From Giesbergeria anulus (lineage in GTDB: Bacteria > Pseudomonadota > Gammaproteobacteria > Burkholderiales > Burkholderiaceae_C), in assembly GCF_900111115.1 (NCBI RefSeq), contig NZ_FOGD01000012.1:1-64000 (forward strand): a stretch of DNA of 64,000 nt, given 5' to 3'. The position numbers and the translations under genes are program-made. The notes below the pieces were generated by a model. The model did not search any database, had not been told where the DNA came from, and saw only the letters and a list, made by a program, of their open reading frames with translations. Shown here piece after piece: positions 9,611 through 18,898 of the stretch. Position 1 is the stretch's first letter. Each line of letters opens with the position of its first letter.

Positions 9611-9635
9611 GCAGGCCTGAAAGGCTGAGGCCTGC
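9611..9635 (+). terminator. Hairpin between convergent metK and nrtR-like gene
   Basis: GCAGGCCT and AGGCCTGC form a perfect eight-base stem with a nine-base loop, 60 bases after the metK stop. There is no clear T-run on either side, so this is a weak or factor-dependent terminator candidate serving both converging genes. Confidence 0.4.
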
Positions 9636-9661
9636 ATTAGCAGGCATCATGGGGGCTTGCG

Positions 9662-10336
9662 CTACAGTCCGCGCGCGCTCAAAGACAACTGCTGGCGAAA
9701 CGCCGCCCGCACACGGTACAACTGTGCGGGCCGGTGGGCAGCGCCCGTTTGTAGTTGGCCGGGCAGGGCTTCGAGCATCCCCAGTTCCTCCATCTTGCGG
9801 CGAAAGCTGACTTTGTTCAGCGTTTCGCCCAGCACGGCTTCGTACACACTTTGCAATTGCGGCAAAGTGAAGGGCTGGGCGCACAAATGCACCGGCAATG
9901 ACGAATACAAGCTCTTGCTGCGCACCCGCTCCAGCGCGGTGGCAAGGATGTCGGCGTGGTCAAAGGCCAGTGCAGGCACGTTTTGCACCGGCAGCAACTG
10001 CAAACCACGCGACTGCTCTAGCACTGAGGGTGGCACCAGCGCACAGTAAGCCACCGACACCGACCAGCCACGTGGGTCGCGTGCTGGCCCCGAAAACGTG
10101 GCTAACTGCTCTAAATAGGGGCTGACCAATCCGGCTTTGGCTTGTAGCACGCGGGCGGCGCTGGCCTGCGTACCAGCATCTTCTTGGGCATGGACATAGC
10201 CTCCCGGCAGCGCCAGCACACCGGCAAACGGTGCTTTGTCTCGCGGCAACAACGCGACGTGCAAAGCACCGTGCAGCAAAGTCAGCAGCACCACATCGAC
10301 TGTGCAAATGACATGGTGCTGTTCGGTAGAAGGCAT
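9662..10336 (-). CDS. nrtR: NrtR-like Nudix-fold transcriptional regulator of NAD metabolism
   Basis: The 224-residue protein combines an N-terminal Nudix fold (about residues 10-140, with LPGGYVHAQED) and a C-terminal winged helix (about 150-224, with FTLPQLQSVYEAVLGE and SFRRKMEELGMLE). In the Nudix box the residues that should read R-E-U-x-E-E-x-G are RVLQAKAG. The three catalytic glutamates are therefore replaced, as in NrtR repressors, which sense ADP-ribose or related ligands instead of hydrolysing them. It is divergent from four NAD salvage genes, with a palindrome between. The function is inferred from domain layout and context. Confidence 0.85.
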   Translation of the reverse strand: MPSTEQHHVICTVDVVLLTLLHGALHVALLPRDKAPFAGVLALPGGYVHAQEDAGTQASAARVLQAKAGLVSPYLEQLATFSGPARDPRGWSVSVAYCALVPPSVLEQSRGLQLLPVQNVPALAFDHADILATALERVRSKSLYSSLPVHLCAQPFTLPQLQSVYEAVLGETLNKVSFRRKMEELGMLEALPGQLQTGAAHRPAQLYRVRAAFRQQLSLSARGL

Positions 10337-10390
10337 ATTCTAGTTTGTCCAATTTTTGAAGAAACAAGCGTATCACTGGGATGTTTGTTC

Positions 10391-10421
10391 TTTAGTTAGT
10401 TGCAAATTTAATCTAACTAAA
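10391..10421. promoter_or_regulatory. Candidate NrtR operator
   Basis: TTTAGTTAG and CTAACTAAA form a perfect inverted repeat with a 13-base spacer, between the divergent nrtR-like gene and the pncA-like gene. The arms flank the -35 box of the forward promoter, so a bound dimer would block RNA polymerase. Assignment to NrtR rests on position and symmetry. Confidence 0.65.
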
Positions 10422-10428
10422 TTATACT
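10400..10428 (+). promoter_or_regulatory. Promoter of the NAD salvage operon
   Basis: TTGCAA (10400-10405) and TATACT (10423-10428) with a 17-base spacer make a good sigma-70 promoter. The -35 box lies in the middle of the palindrome, and an AAGGA Shine-Dalgarno follows at 10443-10447 before the ATG at 10455. Confidence 0.6.
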
Positions 10429-10454
10429 GACTGCACCCCCTCAAGGAAAACGTG

Positions 10455-11300
10455 ATGGCCTACCCCGTACAGCTTTTGGTGATTGACCCCCAAAACGACT
10501 TTTGTGACCTGCCCACGGCATGGCAGCCCACCTATCCATTGACAGGTGCGCGCATGGCACCCGCACTGCCCGTGGCCGGTGCCCACGCCGATATGCAGCG
10601 CTTAGCCCACTTCATCAGCGTGCAAGGGGCGGCGATAGACGCCATCACTATCACGCTGGATGCACACCAGCGCTACGACATTGCCCACCCCGATTTTTGG
10701 TATGGCGCACAGGGCGTTGAGGTAGCCCCATTTACCCCGATCACTGCTGCCCAAGTGCGGGCTGGTACGTATCGCCCGCGCCATGCAGACAGCTTGCCGG
10801 GCGTACTGGCCTATTTAGATGCGTTAGAACAGCAAGGCCGCTATACCCACATGGTGTGGCCGGTGCATTGCGAAGTCGGCCACTGGGGGCATAACATCCA
10901 TCCCAGTGTGGCGGCAGCGTGTGGCGTTTGGCAAGCGCGGCGCCAGCGTGCTGTGACCCATGTTTTGAAGGGTATGAACCCTGCCACCGAGCACTACAGC
11001 GCCTTGCAAGCCGAAGTGCCCGACGCCACCGACGCCCACACGCAACTCAACACCCGCCTGCTGGCCGCGCTGGACAGCGCCCAAGTGTTGTTGATTGCAG
11101 GCGAGGCCAGCAGCCATTGTGTGCGCGCCACCACCGAGCACTTGGTGCAGCATCTACCCAGCCAGTGCCCCGAACGCATCGTGTTGCTGACCGATTGCAT
11201 GAGCCCAGTCGCAGGTTTTGAAACCCAACACGCTGCGTTTTTGGCCGAGATGCAAGCACGCGGCGTGCAACTGGCCCGTTCAAGCCAGATTCAGCTCTAA
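10455..11300 (+). CDS. Nicotinamidase-like cysteine hydrolase (isochorismatase fold)
   Basis: The 281-residue protein belongs to the isochorismatase-like cysteine hydrolases and most likely deamidates nicotinamide to nicotinate. The catalytic triad is suggested by Asp in VIDPQNDF, Lys in VLKGMNP and Cys in [12 protein letters not shown] metal-site segment is seen in [16 protein letters not shown] and [11 protein letters not shown]. It is longer than typical PncA proteins (about 180-220 residues), mainly through loops, so a different amide substrate is possible. Its place at the head of an NAD salvage operon supports the nicotinamidase role. The start is the ATG after AAGGA; a GTG three bases upstream is the alternative. 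Confidence 0.8.
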   Translation: MAYPVQLLVIDPQNDFCDLPTAWQPTYPLTGARMAPALPVAGAHADMQRLAHFISVQGAAIDAITITLDAHQRYDIAHPDFWYGAQGVEVAPFTPITAAQVRAGTYRPRHADSLPGVLAYLDALEQQGRYTHMVWPVHCEVGHWGHNIHPSVAAACGVWQARRQRAVTHVLKGMNPATEHYSALQAEVPDATDAHTQLNTRLLAALDSAQVLLIAGEASSHCVRATTEHLVQHLPSQCPERIVLLTDCMSPVAGFETQHAAFLAEMQARGVQLARSSQIQL

Positions 11301-11344
11301 CCGTTGTGCATTCATCGCCATCCACCCTCACCGGAGCTACTGCC

Positions 11345-12544
11345 ATGCAGCCGATCATCACCAGCTTGCTTGATACCGATTTGTACAAGTTCACTATGTG
11401 GCAGACCATGCTGCACCGGCACCCGCAAACTCAGGCCGAGTACCACTTTGTCTGCCGCAACAAACCACAGTACCCGCTGGCCGACTTGCTGGATGAGGTC
11501 AACGCCGAGCTAGACCAGTTGTGCAGCCTGCGCTTTACCCCGGCTGATTTGGATTACTTGGCTGGGTTGCGCTTTATTCGCTCAGACTTTGTCGATTTTT
11601 TGCGCCTTTTTCAGTTCCAACGTGCTTTTATCCACGCCCATGCCGAAGGTGACGCCCTGCACATCGTGGCGCGGGGGCCGCAAGTGCATGTGATGGCGTT
11701 TGAGATTTTTGTGCTGTCTATCGTTAACGAGCTGTACTTTCGCCGCTTTGACTCCGCCACCGCTTTGGCGCAAGGGCGGGTGCGTCTGCAACAAAAAATC
11801 GGCCAATTGCAAGCACTGGCCAGTGAAGTGGCCATGGCGCATCCGTTTGAGCTGTTTGACTTTGGCGTGCGCCGTCGTTACTCCGGGGTGTGGCAGCGCG
11901 AAGTGGTGCAAGCCTTTGCCCGCGAAACGGGGCAATGGTTCAAAGGCACCTCCAACGTGCTGTTGGCGCGTGATTTGGGGTTGGTGCCCATCGGCACCAT
12001 GGCCCATGAGTATCTGCAAACCTACCAAGCCCTGGGCGTGCGCCTGCGCGATTTTCAAAAAGCAGCGCTAGAAGACTGGGTGCAAGAATACCGGGGTGAT
12101 TTGGGCATTGCCCTGACCGATACCGTGGGCATGGACGCCTTCTTGGCCGATTTTGACCTCTACTTTGCCAAGTTGTTTGATGGCCTGCGCCACGACTCCG
12201 GTGACGCCATCGTATGGGGCGAGAAAGCCTTGGCCCACTACGAGCGCCTGCGCATTGACGCCCACACCAAACGCTTGGTGTTCTCTGATGGGCTGGACAT
12301 CTGCCGTGCCTTGGAGCTGTACCACCACTTTGGCAACCGCACCCAATTGGGTTTTGGCATTGGCACACACTTGACCAACGATATGGGCCTGCCCGCATTG
12401 AACATCGTCATGAAGCTCACCCACGCCAACGGTCAACCCGTAGCCAAACTCTCTGATAGTCCCGGTAAAACGCTGTGCGACGACCCTACCTTTTTGGCCT
12501 ATCTGCGCCAAGTGTTTGCGGTTACTCCCTCACCCCAAGCCTAG
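11345..12544 (+). CDS. pncB: Nicotinate phosphoribosyltransferase
   Basis: PncB joins nicotinate and PRPP, with ATP hydrolysis, to give nicotinate mononucleotide. The 399-residue protein starts with [14 protein letters not shown], the family hallmark. It also has [13 protein letters not shown], the [13 protein letters not shown] loop, a His in IGTMAHEY that fits the phosphorylated residue, and [12 protein letters not shown] lies eight bases before the chosen ATG; an earlier ATG at 11306 has no good ribosome-binding site. It receives nicotinate from the upstream hydrolase, and nadE starts nine bases after its stop. Confidence 0.95.
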   Translation: MQPIITSLLDTDLYKFTMWQTMLHRHPQTQAEYHFVCRNKPQYPLADLLDEVNAELDQLCSLRFTPADLDYLAGLRFIRSDFVDFLRLFQFQRAFIHAHAEGDALHIVARGPQVHVMAFEIFVLSIVNELYFRRFDSATALAQGRVRLQQKIGQLQALASEVAMAHPFELFDFGVRRRYSGVWQREVVQAFARETGQWFKGTSNVLLARDLGLVPIGTMAHEYLQTYQALGVRLRDFQKAALEDWVQEYRGDLGIALTDTVGMDAFLADFDLYFAKLFDGLRHDSGDAIVWGEKALAHYERLRIDAHTKRLVFSDGLDICRALELYHHFGNRTQLGFGIGTHLTNDMGLPALNIVMKLTHANGQPVAKLSDSPGKTLCDDPTFLAYLRQVFAVTPSPQA

Positions 12545-12553
12545 GAGAACGCC

Positions 12554-14254
12554 ATGCTTCGCATCACCGTAGCCCAGCTTAATCTGACCGTTGGCGACAT
12601 CGAAGGCAATGTGCAGCGTATGGTGGCTGCTGCCGAGCAAGCCGCCGCCGTCCAATCTGAATTGGTGGTGTTTTCAGAGTTAGCGCTGTGCGGCTATTAC
12701 CCCGGCGATTTGCTGGAGGAACCCGCTTTTTTGCAGCGCATGGAGGCCGGGCTGGCAGCACTGTTGCAAGCCTCTGAACAATGGCCTGCGCTGCATTGGG
12801 TGGTGGGCACGCCTACCCCAGCCCACGGCCCCGGCAAGCGCTTGCACAACAGCCTACTGGTGCTGCAAGGCGGCCAAGTGCGTCTGCACTATGCCAAACA
12901 ACTGCTGCCCACCTACAACATCTTTGATGAACGCCGCCACTTTGAACCCGGCCCCGACGTAGCCCAAGTGCTGCGTATTGGCAGCGCACAGGTAGGCTTT
13001 TTGATTTGCGAAGATGGCTGGAACGACCACGGCGCCGATTACGCCACCAATCCGTTTCAAACGCTGGCCGATGCCGCGCCTGACTTGGTAGTCAGCATCA
13101 ACGCCAGCCCCAGCCACCTTGGTAAACGGGGGCAACGCCAGCAGATCTTTGCCGATGCAGCGCGCCGCCACAGTCTGCCCATTGTGTATGTCAACCAAAT
13201 TGGCGGCCATGACCAACTGGTGTACGACGGCGCATCGTTTGCGGTAGAACCGGCCAACGGCGTCGTTTTTGAAGCCCAGCGGTTTACCGAAGACATTTGC
13301 ACTTTGCAATTCAAGCACGGTCAGTTTTTGACTGCCCAAGGCCAGCCCCCCACGCCGGTATCGGCCCAAGACATCTCCAGCCACGATTTTTACCACCGGC
13401 AAATGGTGCTGGGCCTGCGCGACTATGCGCGCCGCTGCGGTTTTACCCAAGCGGTGGTAGGCAGCTCCGGCGGCATCGACAGCGCCCTGACGCTGGCGCT
13501 GGCGGTGGAGGCACTGGGGGCCAGCAATGTGGTGGCTGTGACCATGCCGTCAGAGTTTTCTAGCAGCGGTTCGGTGGATGATTCGGTACAGCTTTGTCGC
13601 AATTTGGGCATTGCGCTGCACACCCATCCGATTGCCGATTTGGTGACCTGCTACGCGCAGCAGTTTGCCACCAGCTTTGGCACACCCTTGCGTGGCCTAG
13701 CGCTGGAAAATGTACAAGCGCGCATTCGGGGCACAGTGCTCATGGAATACTCCAACACCTTTGGCCACTTGCTTTTGACCACCGGCAACAAGTCAGAAAT
13801 ATCGGTAGGCTATTGCACTCTGTACGGTGATACCAACGGCGGGCTGGGGTTGATTGGTGATTTGTACAAAACCGAAGTGTTTGCGCTGGCCCAGTACCTG
13901 AACGCTCAGGCCGGGCGCGAACTGATCCCACAAGCCATCATCGACAAAGCCCCTTCGGCAGAACTCGCCCCCCAGCAAAAAGACGCCGACAGCCTGCCGC
14001 CCTACCCGGTGCTGGACGAAGTGCTCAAACTGCTGATCGAAGGCGAGCGCTTGGCTGCTGCCGAATATGCCAGCGCACACGCTGTGGTGCAGCAACTCCA
14101 GCAACACGACGCAGGCCGGGCGCTGGTGCAGCGCGTGCGCCAGATGGTGGCGCGCAACGAATATAAACGCCGCCAAGCCCCGCCCATCGTGCGGGTACGC
14201 GCCCGTGCTTTTGGCAGCGGGCGACAAATGCCCATTGCAGCGCACACCGTTTAA
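12554..14254 (+). CDS. nadE: Glutamine-dependent NAD+ synthetase
   Basis: NadE converts nicotinate adenine dinucleotide to NAD+, taking ammonia from glutamine. The 566-residue protein has two parts. The N-terminal nitrilase-like glutaminase domain (about residues 1-260) carries the Glu-Lys-Cys triad in FSELALCGYYPGD, HYAKQLLPTYNIFDE and LICEDGWND. The C-terminal NAD synthase domain (from about 285) carries the ATP pyrophosphatase loop VGSSGGIDSALTLALA and TGNKSEISVGYCTLYGD. This is the long glutamine-using type. It is co-transcribed with pncB and nadM. Confidence 0.96.
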   Translation: MLRITVAQLNLTVGDIEGNVQRMVAAAEQAAAVQSELVVFSELALCGYYPGDLLEEPAFLQRMEAGLAALLQASEQWPALHWVVGTPTPAHGPGKRLHNSLLVLQGGQVRLHYAKQLLPTYNIFDERRHFEPGPDVAQVLRIGSAQVGFLICEDGWNDHGADYATNPFQTLADAAPDLVVSINASPSHLGKRGQRQQIFADAARRHSLPIVYVNQIGGHDQLVYDGASFAVEPANGVVFEAQRFTEDICTLQFKHGQFLTAQGQPPTPVSAQDISSHDFYHRQMVLGLRDYARRCGFTQAVVGSSGGIDSALTLALAVEALGASNVVAVTMPSEFSSSGSVDDSVQLCRNLGIALHTHPIADLVTCYAQQFATSFGTPLRGLALENVQARIRGTVLMEYSNTFGHLLLTTGNKSEISVGYCTLYGDTNGGLGLIGDLYKTEVFALAQYLNAQAGRELIPQAIIDKAPSAELAPQQKDADSLPPYPVLDEVLKLLIEGERLAAAEYASAHAVVQQLQQHDAGRALVQRVRQMVARNEYKRRQAPPIVRVRARAFGSGRQMPIAAHTV

Positions 14255-14266
14255 AGGAATCCATTG

Positions 14267-15322
14267 ATGATGAACGACACCGCCATTTATATCGGGCGCT
14301 TTGAGCCTGTTCACCACGGCCATTTGGCGCTGTTGCGCCACGCACTGGCCCATGCCCGTCAGATGGTGGTGGTGTTGGGATCGGCGTGGCAACCGCGTTC
14401 GGCCAAAAATCCTTTTACTTGGCAAGAGCGCGCTGACATGCTGCGCCAAGCCCTGCCCGCCGCTGACCATGCGCGTGTGCAGTTTGTGCCAGTGCGCGAC
14501 TACTACAACGAAGCGCGCTGGGTAGCCAGCGTGCGCCAAGAAGTGGCGGCACGGGTGCCTGCTGGTGCTCGTATCGCCTTGGTCGGTCACTTTAAGGATG
14601 CCAGCAGCAGCTACCTGCGCAGTTTTCCGGGCTGGGAGTTGCTGGGCGTAGCCCGCCAAGGCAGTATTGACGCCACCACCATCCGCGATGCCTACTTTGG
14701 CGCGGGCAGCGGCGCGGTGTTGGCTGCCCTAGCTCCGCTGGCCGAACAGATGCCCGCCACCACCTTGGCGATGCTGCACCGCTTTGCCCAAGGTAGCGAT
14801 TACCTTCGGTTGCAACAAGAATGGCAAATGCTGCGCCAATACCGGGCCGCTTGGGCCAGTGCGCCCTATGCGCCCGTCTTCGTCACGGTAGATGCGCTGC
14901 TGCGCTGCCAAAATCAGGTGTTGTTGATTCGCCGAGGCCATGCTCCCGGCGTCGGGCAACTGGCCTTGCCCGGTGGTTTTTTAGAGCCACGCGATACCCT
15001 CTGGCAATCGTGTCTGCGCGAGCTAGCTGAAGAAACCCACTGCGATCTGCCCGAAGACACCTTGCGCGCCGCCCTGCGCCAGATCAGCGTGTTTGACCAC
15101 CCAGATCGCAGCCAGCGCGGGCGTACCATCACCCACACCCACTACTTTGATTTGGGCGCGCAGCCACTGCCCGCTGTACAGGCTGGGGATGATGCGGCGC
15201 AGGTGCAATGGGTGCCCATCAGCCAATTGGCCGCACTGGAAGCTGAGTTTTTTGAAGACCACTTTCATATGCTGGACCACTTTTTGGGCTTGACCAGCAG
15301 CTTGCCCAGTGCCAGCCCTTAG
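14267..15322 (+). CDS. nadM: Bifunctional nicotinamide-nucleotide adenylyltransferase / Nudix hydrolase
   Basis: The 351-residue fusion has an N-terminal NadM-type adenylyltransferase (about residues 1-175) with the nucleotidyl-transfer motif IYIGRFEPVHHGHLALL and a C-terminal IDATTIRD block. A Nudix domain (about 200-340) follows with LPGGFLEPRDT and CLRELAEETH. The Nudix glutamates are kept here, unlike in the divergent regulator, so this half is probably an active ADP-ribose-type pyrophosphatase. AAAGGA lies eight bases before the chosen ATG. Its stop overlaps the stop end of the convergent GGDEF gene by four bases. Confidence 0.93.
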   Translation: MMNDTAIYIGRFEPVHHGHLALLRHALAHARQMVVVLGSAWQPRSAKNPFTWQERADMLRQALPAADHARVQFVPVRDYYNEARWVASVRQEVAARVPAGARIALVGHFKDASSSYLRSFPGWELLGVARQGSIDATTIRDAYFGAGSGAVLAALAPLAEQMPATTLAMLHRFAQGSDYLRLQQEWQMLRQYRAAWASAPYAPVFVTVDALLRCQNQVLLIRRGHAPGVGQLALPGGFLEPRDTLWQSCLRELAEETHCDLPEDTLRAALRQISVFDHPDRSQRGRTITHTHYFDLGAQPLPAVQAGDDAAQVQWVPISQLAALEAEFFEDHFHMLDHFLGLTSSLPSASP

Positions 15323-16599
15323 GCCAGCACTGCCAGTTCTACCCGGTTGCGCCCTTGGGCCTTGGCTCGGTACAAGGCCGAATCAGCGGCCAAAAATAGT
15401 TCGTCCACCTGTTGGCCGTGCTCTGGAAACATCGCGACGCCAAAGCTGCAAGTAATGCCTTTCAGCCCCGGTACTTCGGGCCAATCGAGTTCTTCTAGCC
15501 GCATCCGCAGCCGCTGGGCACAGCGGAGCACATGCCCACAAGGTGCCCCGGCACTGACCAGCAAAAACTCCTCGCCGCCCCAACGAAACAGGCTATCGGT
15601 GGCCCGCACCTGCGCTTGGATCTCCCGCGCTACTTTGCGCAGCACCTCATCGCCTGCTTGGTGGCCAAAGCGGTCATTGATGTCTTTGAAGTGGTCTAGG
15701 TCAAACAAGCACAGCCCCAAGGGCAAGTTTTGTTGCTGGCATAGCTGCAATTGCTGTTGCAAGATATGTTCACATTCGCGCCGGTTGAGCAAGCCTGTCA
15801 GGGCATCGTAGGAGGCTTGCATTTGCAGGGCCTGCTCGGCGTGCTTGCGGTCGGTGATGTTCTGCACCATGCCCACTACCCGCGTGGGCTGGCCTTGGGC
15901 ATCGCGTTCACAAACGCGACCTCGGTCATGCACCCACAGATAATGGCCGTTGCGGTTGCGCAGCCGGTATTCGGCCTCATAGCGTTCTCGCAGGCCTTTG
16001 ATATGTTCTTGCAGCGCCCGGCGCACCCGGCTGGCATCATCGGGGTGGACGTTGGTGGCCCAAGTCTCTAGTGTGGGCTGCATCTCGTGTGGGCCATAGC
16101 CCAACATGCGCTTGAGCTGGGGGCTAAAAAACACCTCGTTAGTGGGTAGGTTCCAGTCCCATAGGCCATCAGATGCCTCGGTCAAGGCGTAGCGCAACTG
16201 CACATCGCGGTTGTTCAGGTCTTGCTCTAGGGCTAGGCGGCGGCTGATGTCGCGCGCCACCGAAACAAAATACTCGCACCCTTCATGCACTAAAGCGCTC
16301 GTAGCCACTTCTACCGGCACTTCTGCGCCGCTGTGGTGGCGGTGGCTGCCAATAAAAACAAACTGCCCTTGGGCCTGGCGGATAGCTTGGGCAATGCTGG
16401 CCCAATGCTCAATACCAAGCACATCCTTTTGCAAACTCAGCACTGAATGCTGTACTACCTCCTTGCGCGGCAACCCCACCTGCTGCAAGGCGGCGGCGTT
16501 GCAATCGAGGATGTTGGACGTTTGCGGGTCAATCAGGTAGACCGCATCGGGCAGATGCTCAAATACCAACTGGTGCAAGGTGGGTGTAGAAGTCTGCAT
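15319..16599 (-). CDS. Diguanylate cyclase with two PAS domains
   Basis: The 426-residue protein is predicted to make cyclic di-GMP. Two PAS sensor domains (about residues 10-125 and 130-260) each end in a PAC-like segment (VSVARDISRRLALEQ and MVQNITDRKHAEQAL). The GGDEF domain (about 265-424) has the active-site motif GGEEF and an upstream RATD five residues before it, which matches the product-inhibition I-site. No transmembrane segment is visible, so the sensor is cytoplasmic. There is no EAL domain. The ligand of the PAS domains is unknown. The gene reads away from the groES promoter region. Confidence 0.92.
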   Translation of the reverse strand: MQTSTPTLHQLVFEHLPDAVYLIDPQTSNILDCNAAALQQVGLPRKEVVQHSVLSLQKDVLGIEHWASIAQAIRQAQGQFVFIGSHRHHSGAEVPVEVATSALVHEGCEYFVSVARDISRRLALEQDLNNRDVQLRYALTEASDGLWDWNLPTNEVFFSPQLKRMLGYGPHEMQPTLETWATNVHPDDASRVRRALQEHIKGLRERYEAEYRLRNRNGHYLWVHDRGRVCERDAQGQPTRVVGMVQNITDRKHAEQALQMQASYDALTGLLNRRECEHILQQQLQLCQQQNLPLGLCLFDLDHFKDINDRFGHQAGDEVLRKVAREIQAQVRATDSLFRWGGEEFLLVSAGAPCGHVLRCAQRLRMRLEELDWPEVPGLKGITCSFGVAMFPEHGQQVDELFLAADSALYRAKAQGRNRVELAVLA

Positions 16600-16680
16600 G
16601 GTGTGGTTCTTTTTATCGGGCAGCCTGCCCGTGGGGGCGCGTAAGGTGCAATGTTAAGGCACAGGCTTTGTGTGCCCTCT

Positions 16681-16709
16681 CTTGAAATCCAGCAAAAAGC
16701 CCTTATCAT
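16681..16709 (+). promoter_or_regulatory. groESL promoter (heat-shock-like)
   Basis: CTTGAAA (16681-16687), a 12-base spacer and CCCTTATC (16700-16707) resemble a sigma-32 promoter. The same stretch read as TTGAAA-N16-TATCAT also fits sigma-70. It directly abuts the CIRCE repeat. Confidence 0.6.
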
Positions 16710-16735
16710 TAGCACTCGACTGGCAAGAGTGCTAA
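16709..16735. promoter_or_regulatory. CIRCE operator for HrcA
   Basis: TTAGCACTC-N9-GAGTGCTAA is a perfect match to the CIRCE inverted repeat, the binding site of the heat-shock repressor HrcA. It lies just after the promoter and about 95 bases before the groES ATG, so it will also be in the mRNA leader. Confidence 0.95.
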
Positions 16736-16828
16736 CAAGCCCTTGCCAGCGGAAGATTGGCCAGGCGTCTGCTCATGCAGGCACCGGTAGATAAAGTAAA
16801 TTTTTTGACCCCTTCAGGAGATAGATCC

Positions 16829-17119
16829 ATGAAACTTCGCCCCCTGCACGACCGTGTCATCGTCAAGCGCATCGAAAGCGAAACCAAAACAGCCTCCGGC
16901 ATCTATATCCCTGACAACGCCGCCGAAAAGCCTGACCAAGGTGAAGTGCTGGCCGTTGGCCCCGGCAAGAAGAACGACAAGGGCGAAATCGGCACCATGA
17001 ACGTCAAGGTCGGTGACCGCGTGCTGTTTGGCAAATACAGCGGCCAAACCGTCAAGGTCGATGGCAATGAACTGTTGGTCATGAAAGAAGACGACCTCTT
17101 CGCCGTGGTTGAAGCCTAA
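16829..17119 (+). CDS. groES: Co-chaperonin GroES
   Basis: The 96-residue protein forms the seven-membered lid of the GroEL folding chamber. The sequence [16 protein letters not shown], the mobile loop around [14 protein letters not shown] and the C-terminal [17 protein letters not shown] are all typical. AGGAG at 16816-16820 precedes the chosen ATG; an in-frame start at 16757 would add 24 non-conserved residues inside the leader. The gene is the first of the groES-groEL operon controlled by CIRCE. Confidence 0.97.
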   Translation: MKLRPLHDRVIVKRIESETKTASGIYIPDNAAEKPDQGEVLAVGPGKKNDKGEIGTMNVKVGDRVLFGKYSGQTVKVDGNELLVMKEDDLFAVVEA

Positions 17120-17148
17120 GCGCTTTGCGCACTGACCCCTGTTTTTAG

Positions 17149-18816
<1,668 letters not shown>

Positions 18817-18860
18817 TACCCAGCCCGGCTGGCGCTCTATCAGTGCCAGCCTTGCTTGCC

Positions 18861-18894
18861 AAGCCCGCAGGTTGCAAAGCCTGCGGGCTTTTTT
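18861..18894 (+). terminator. Intrinsic terminator of groESL
   Basis: AAGCCCGCAGG and CCTGCGGGCTT form a perfect 11-base stem with an eight-base loop, followed by TTTT on the plus strand, 44 bases after the groEL stop. Confidence 0.92.
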
Positions 18895-18898
18895 GCAT

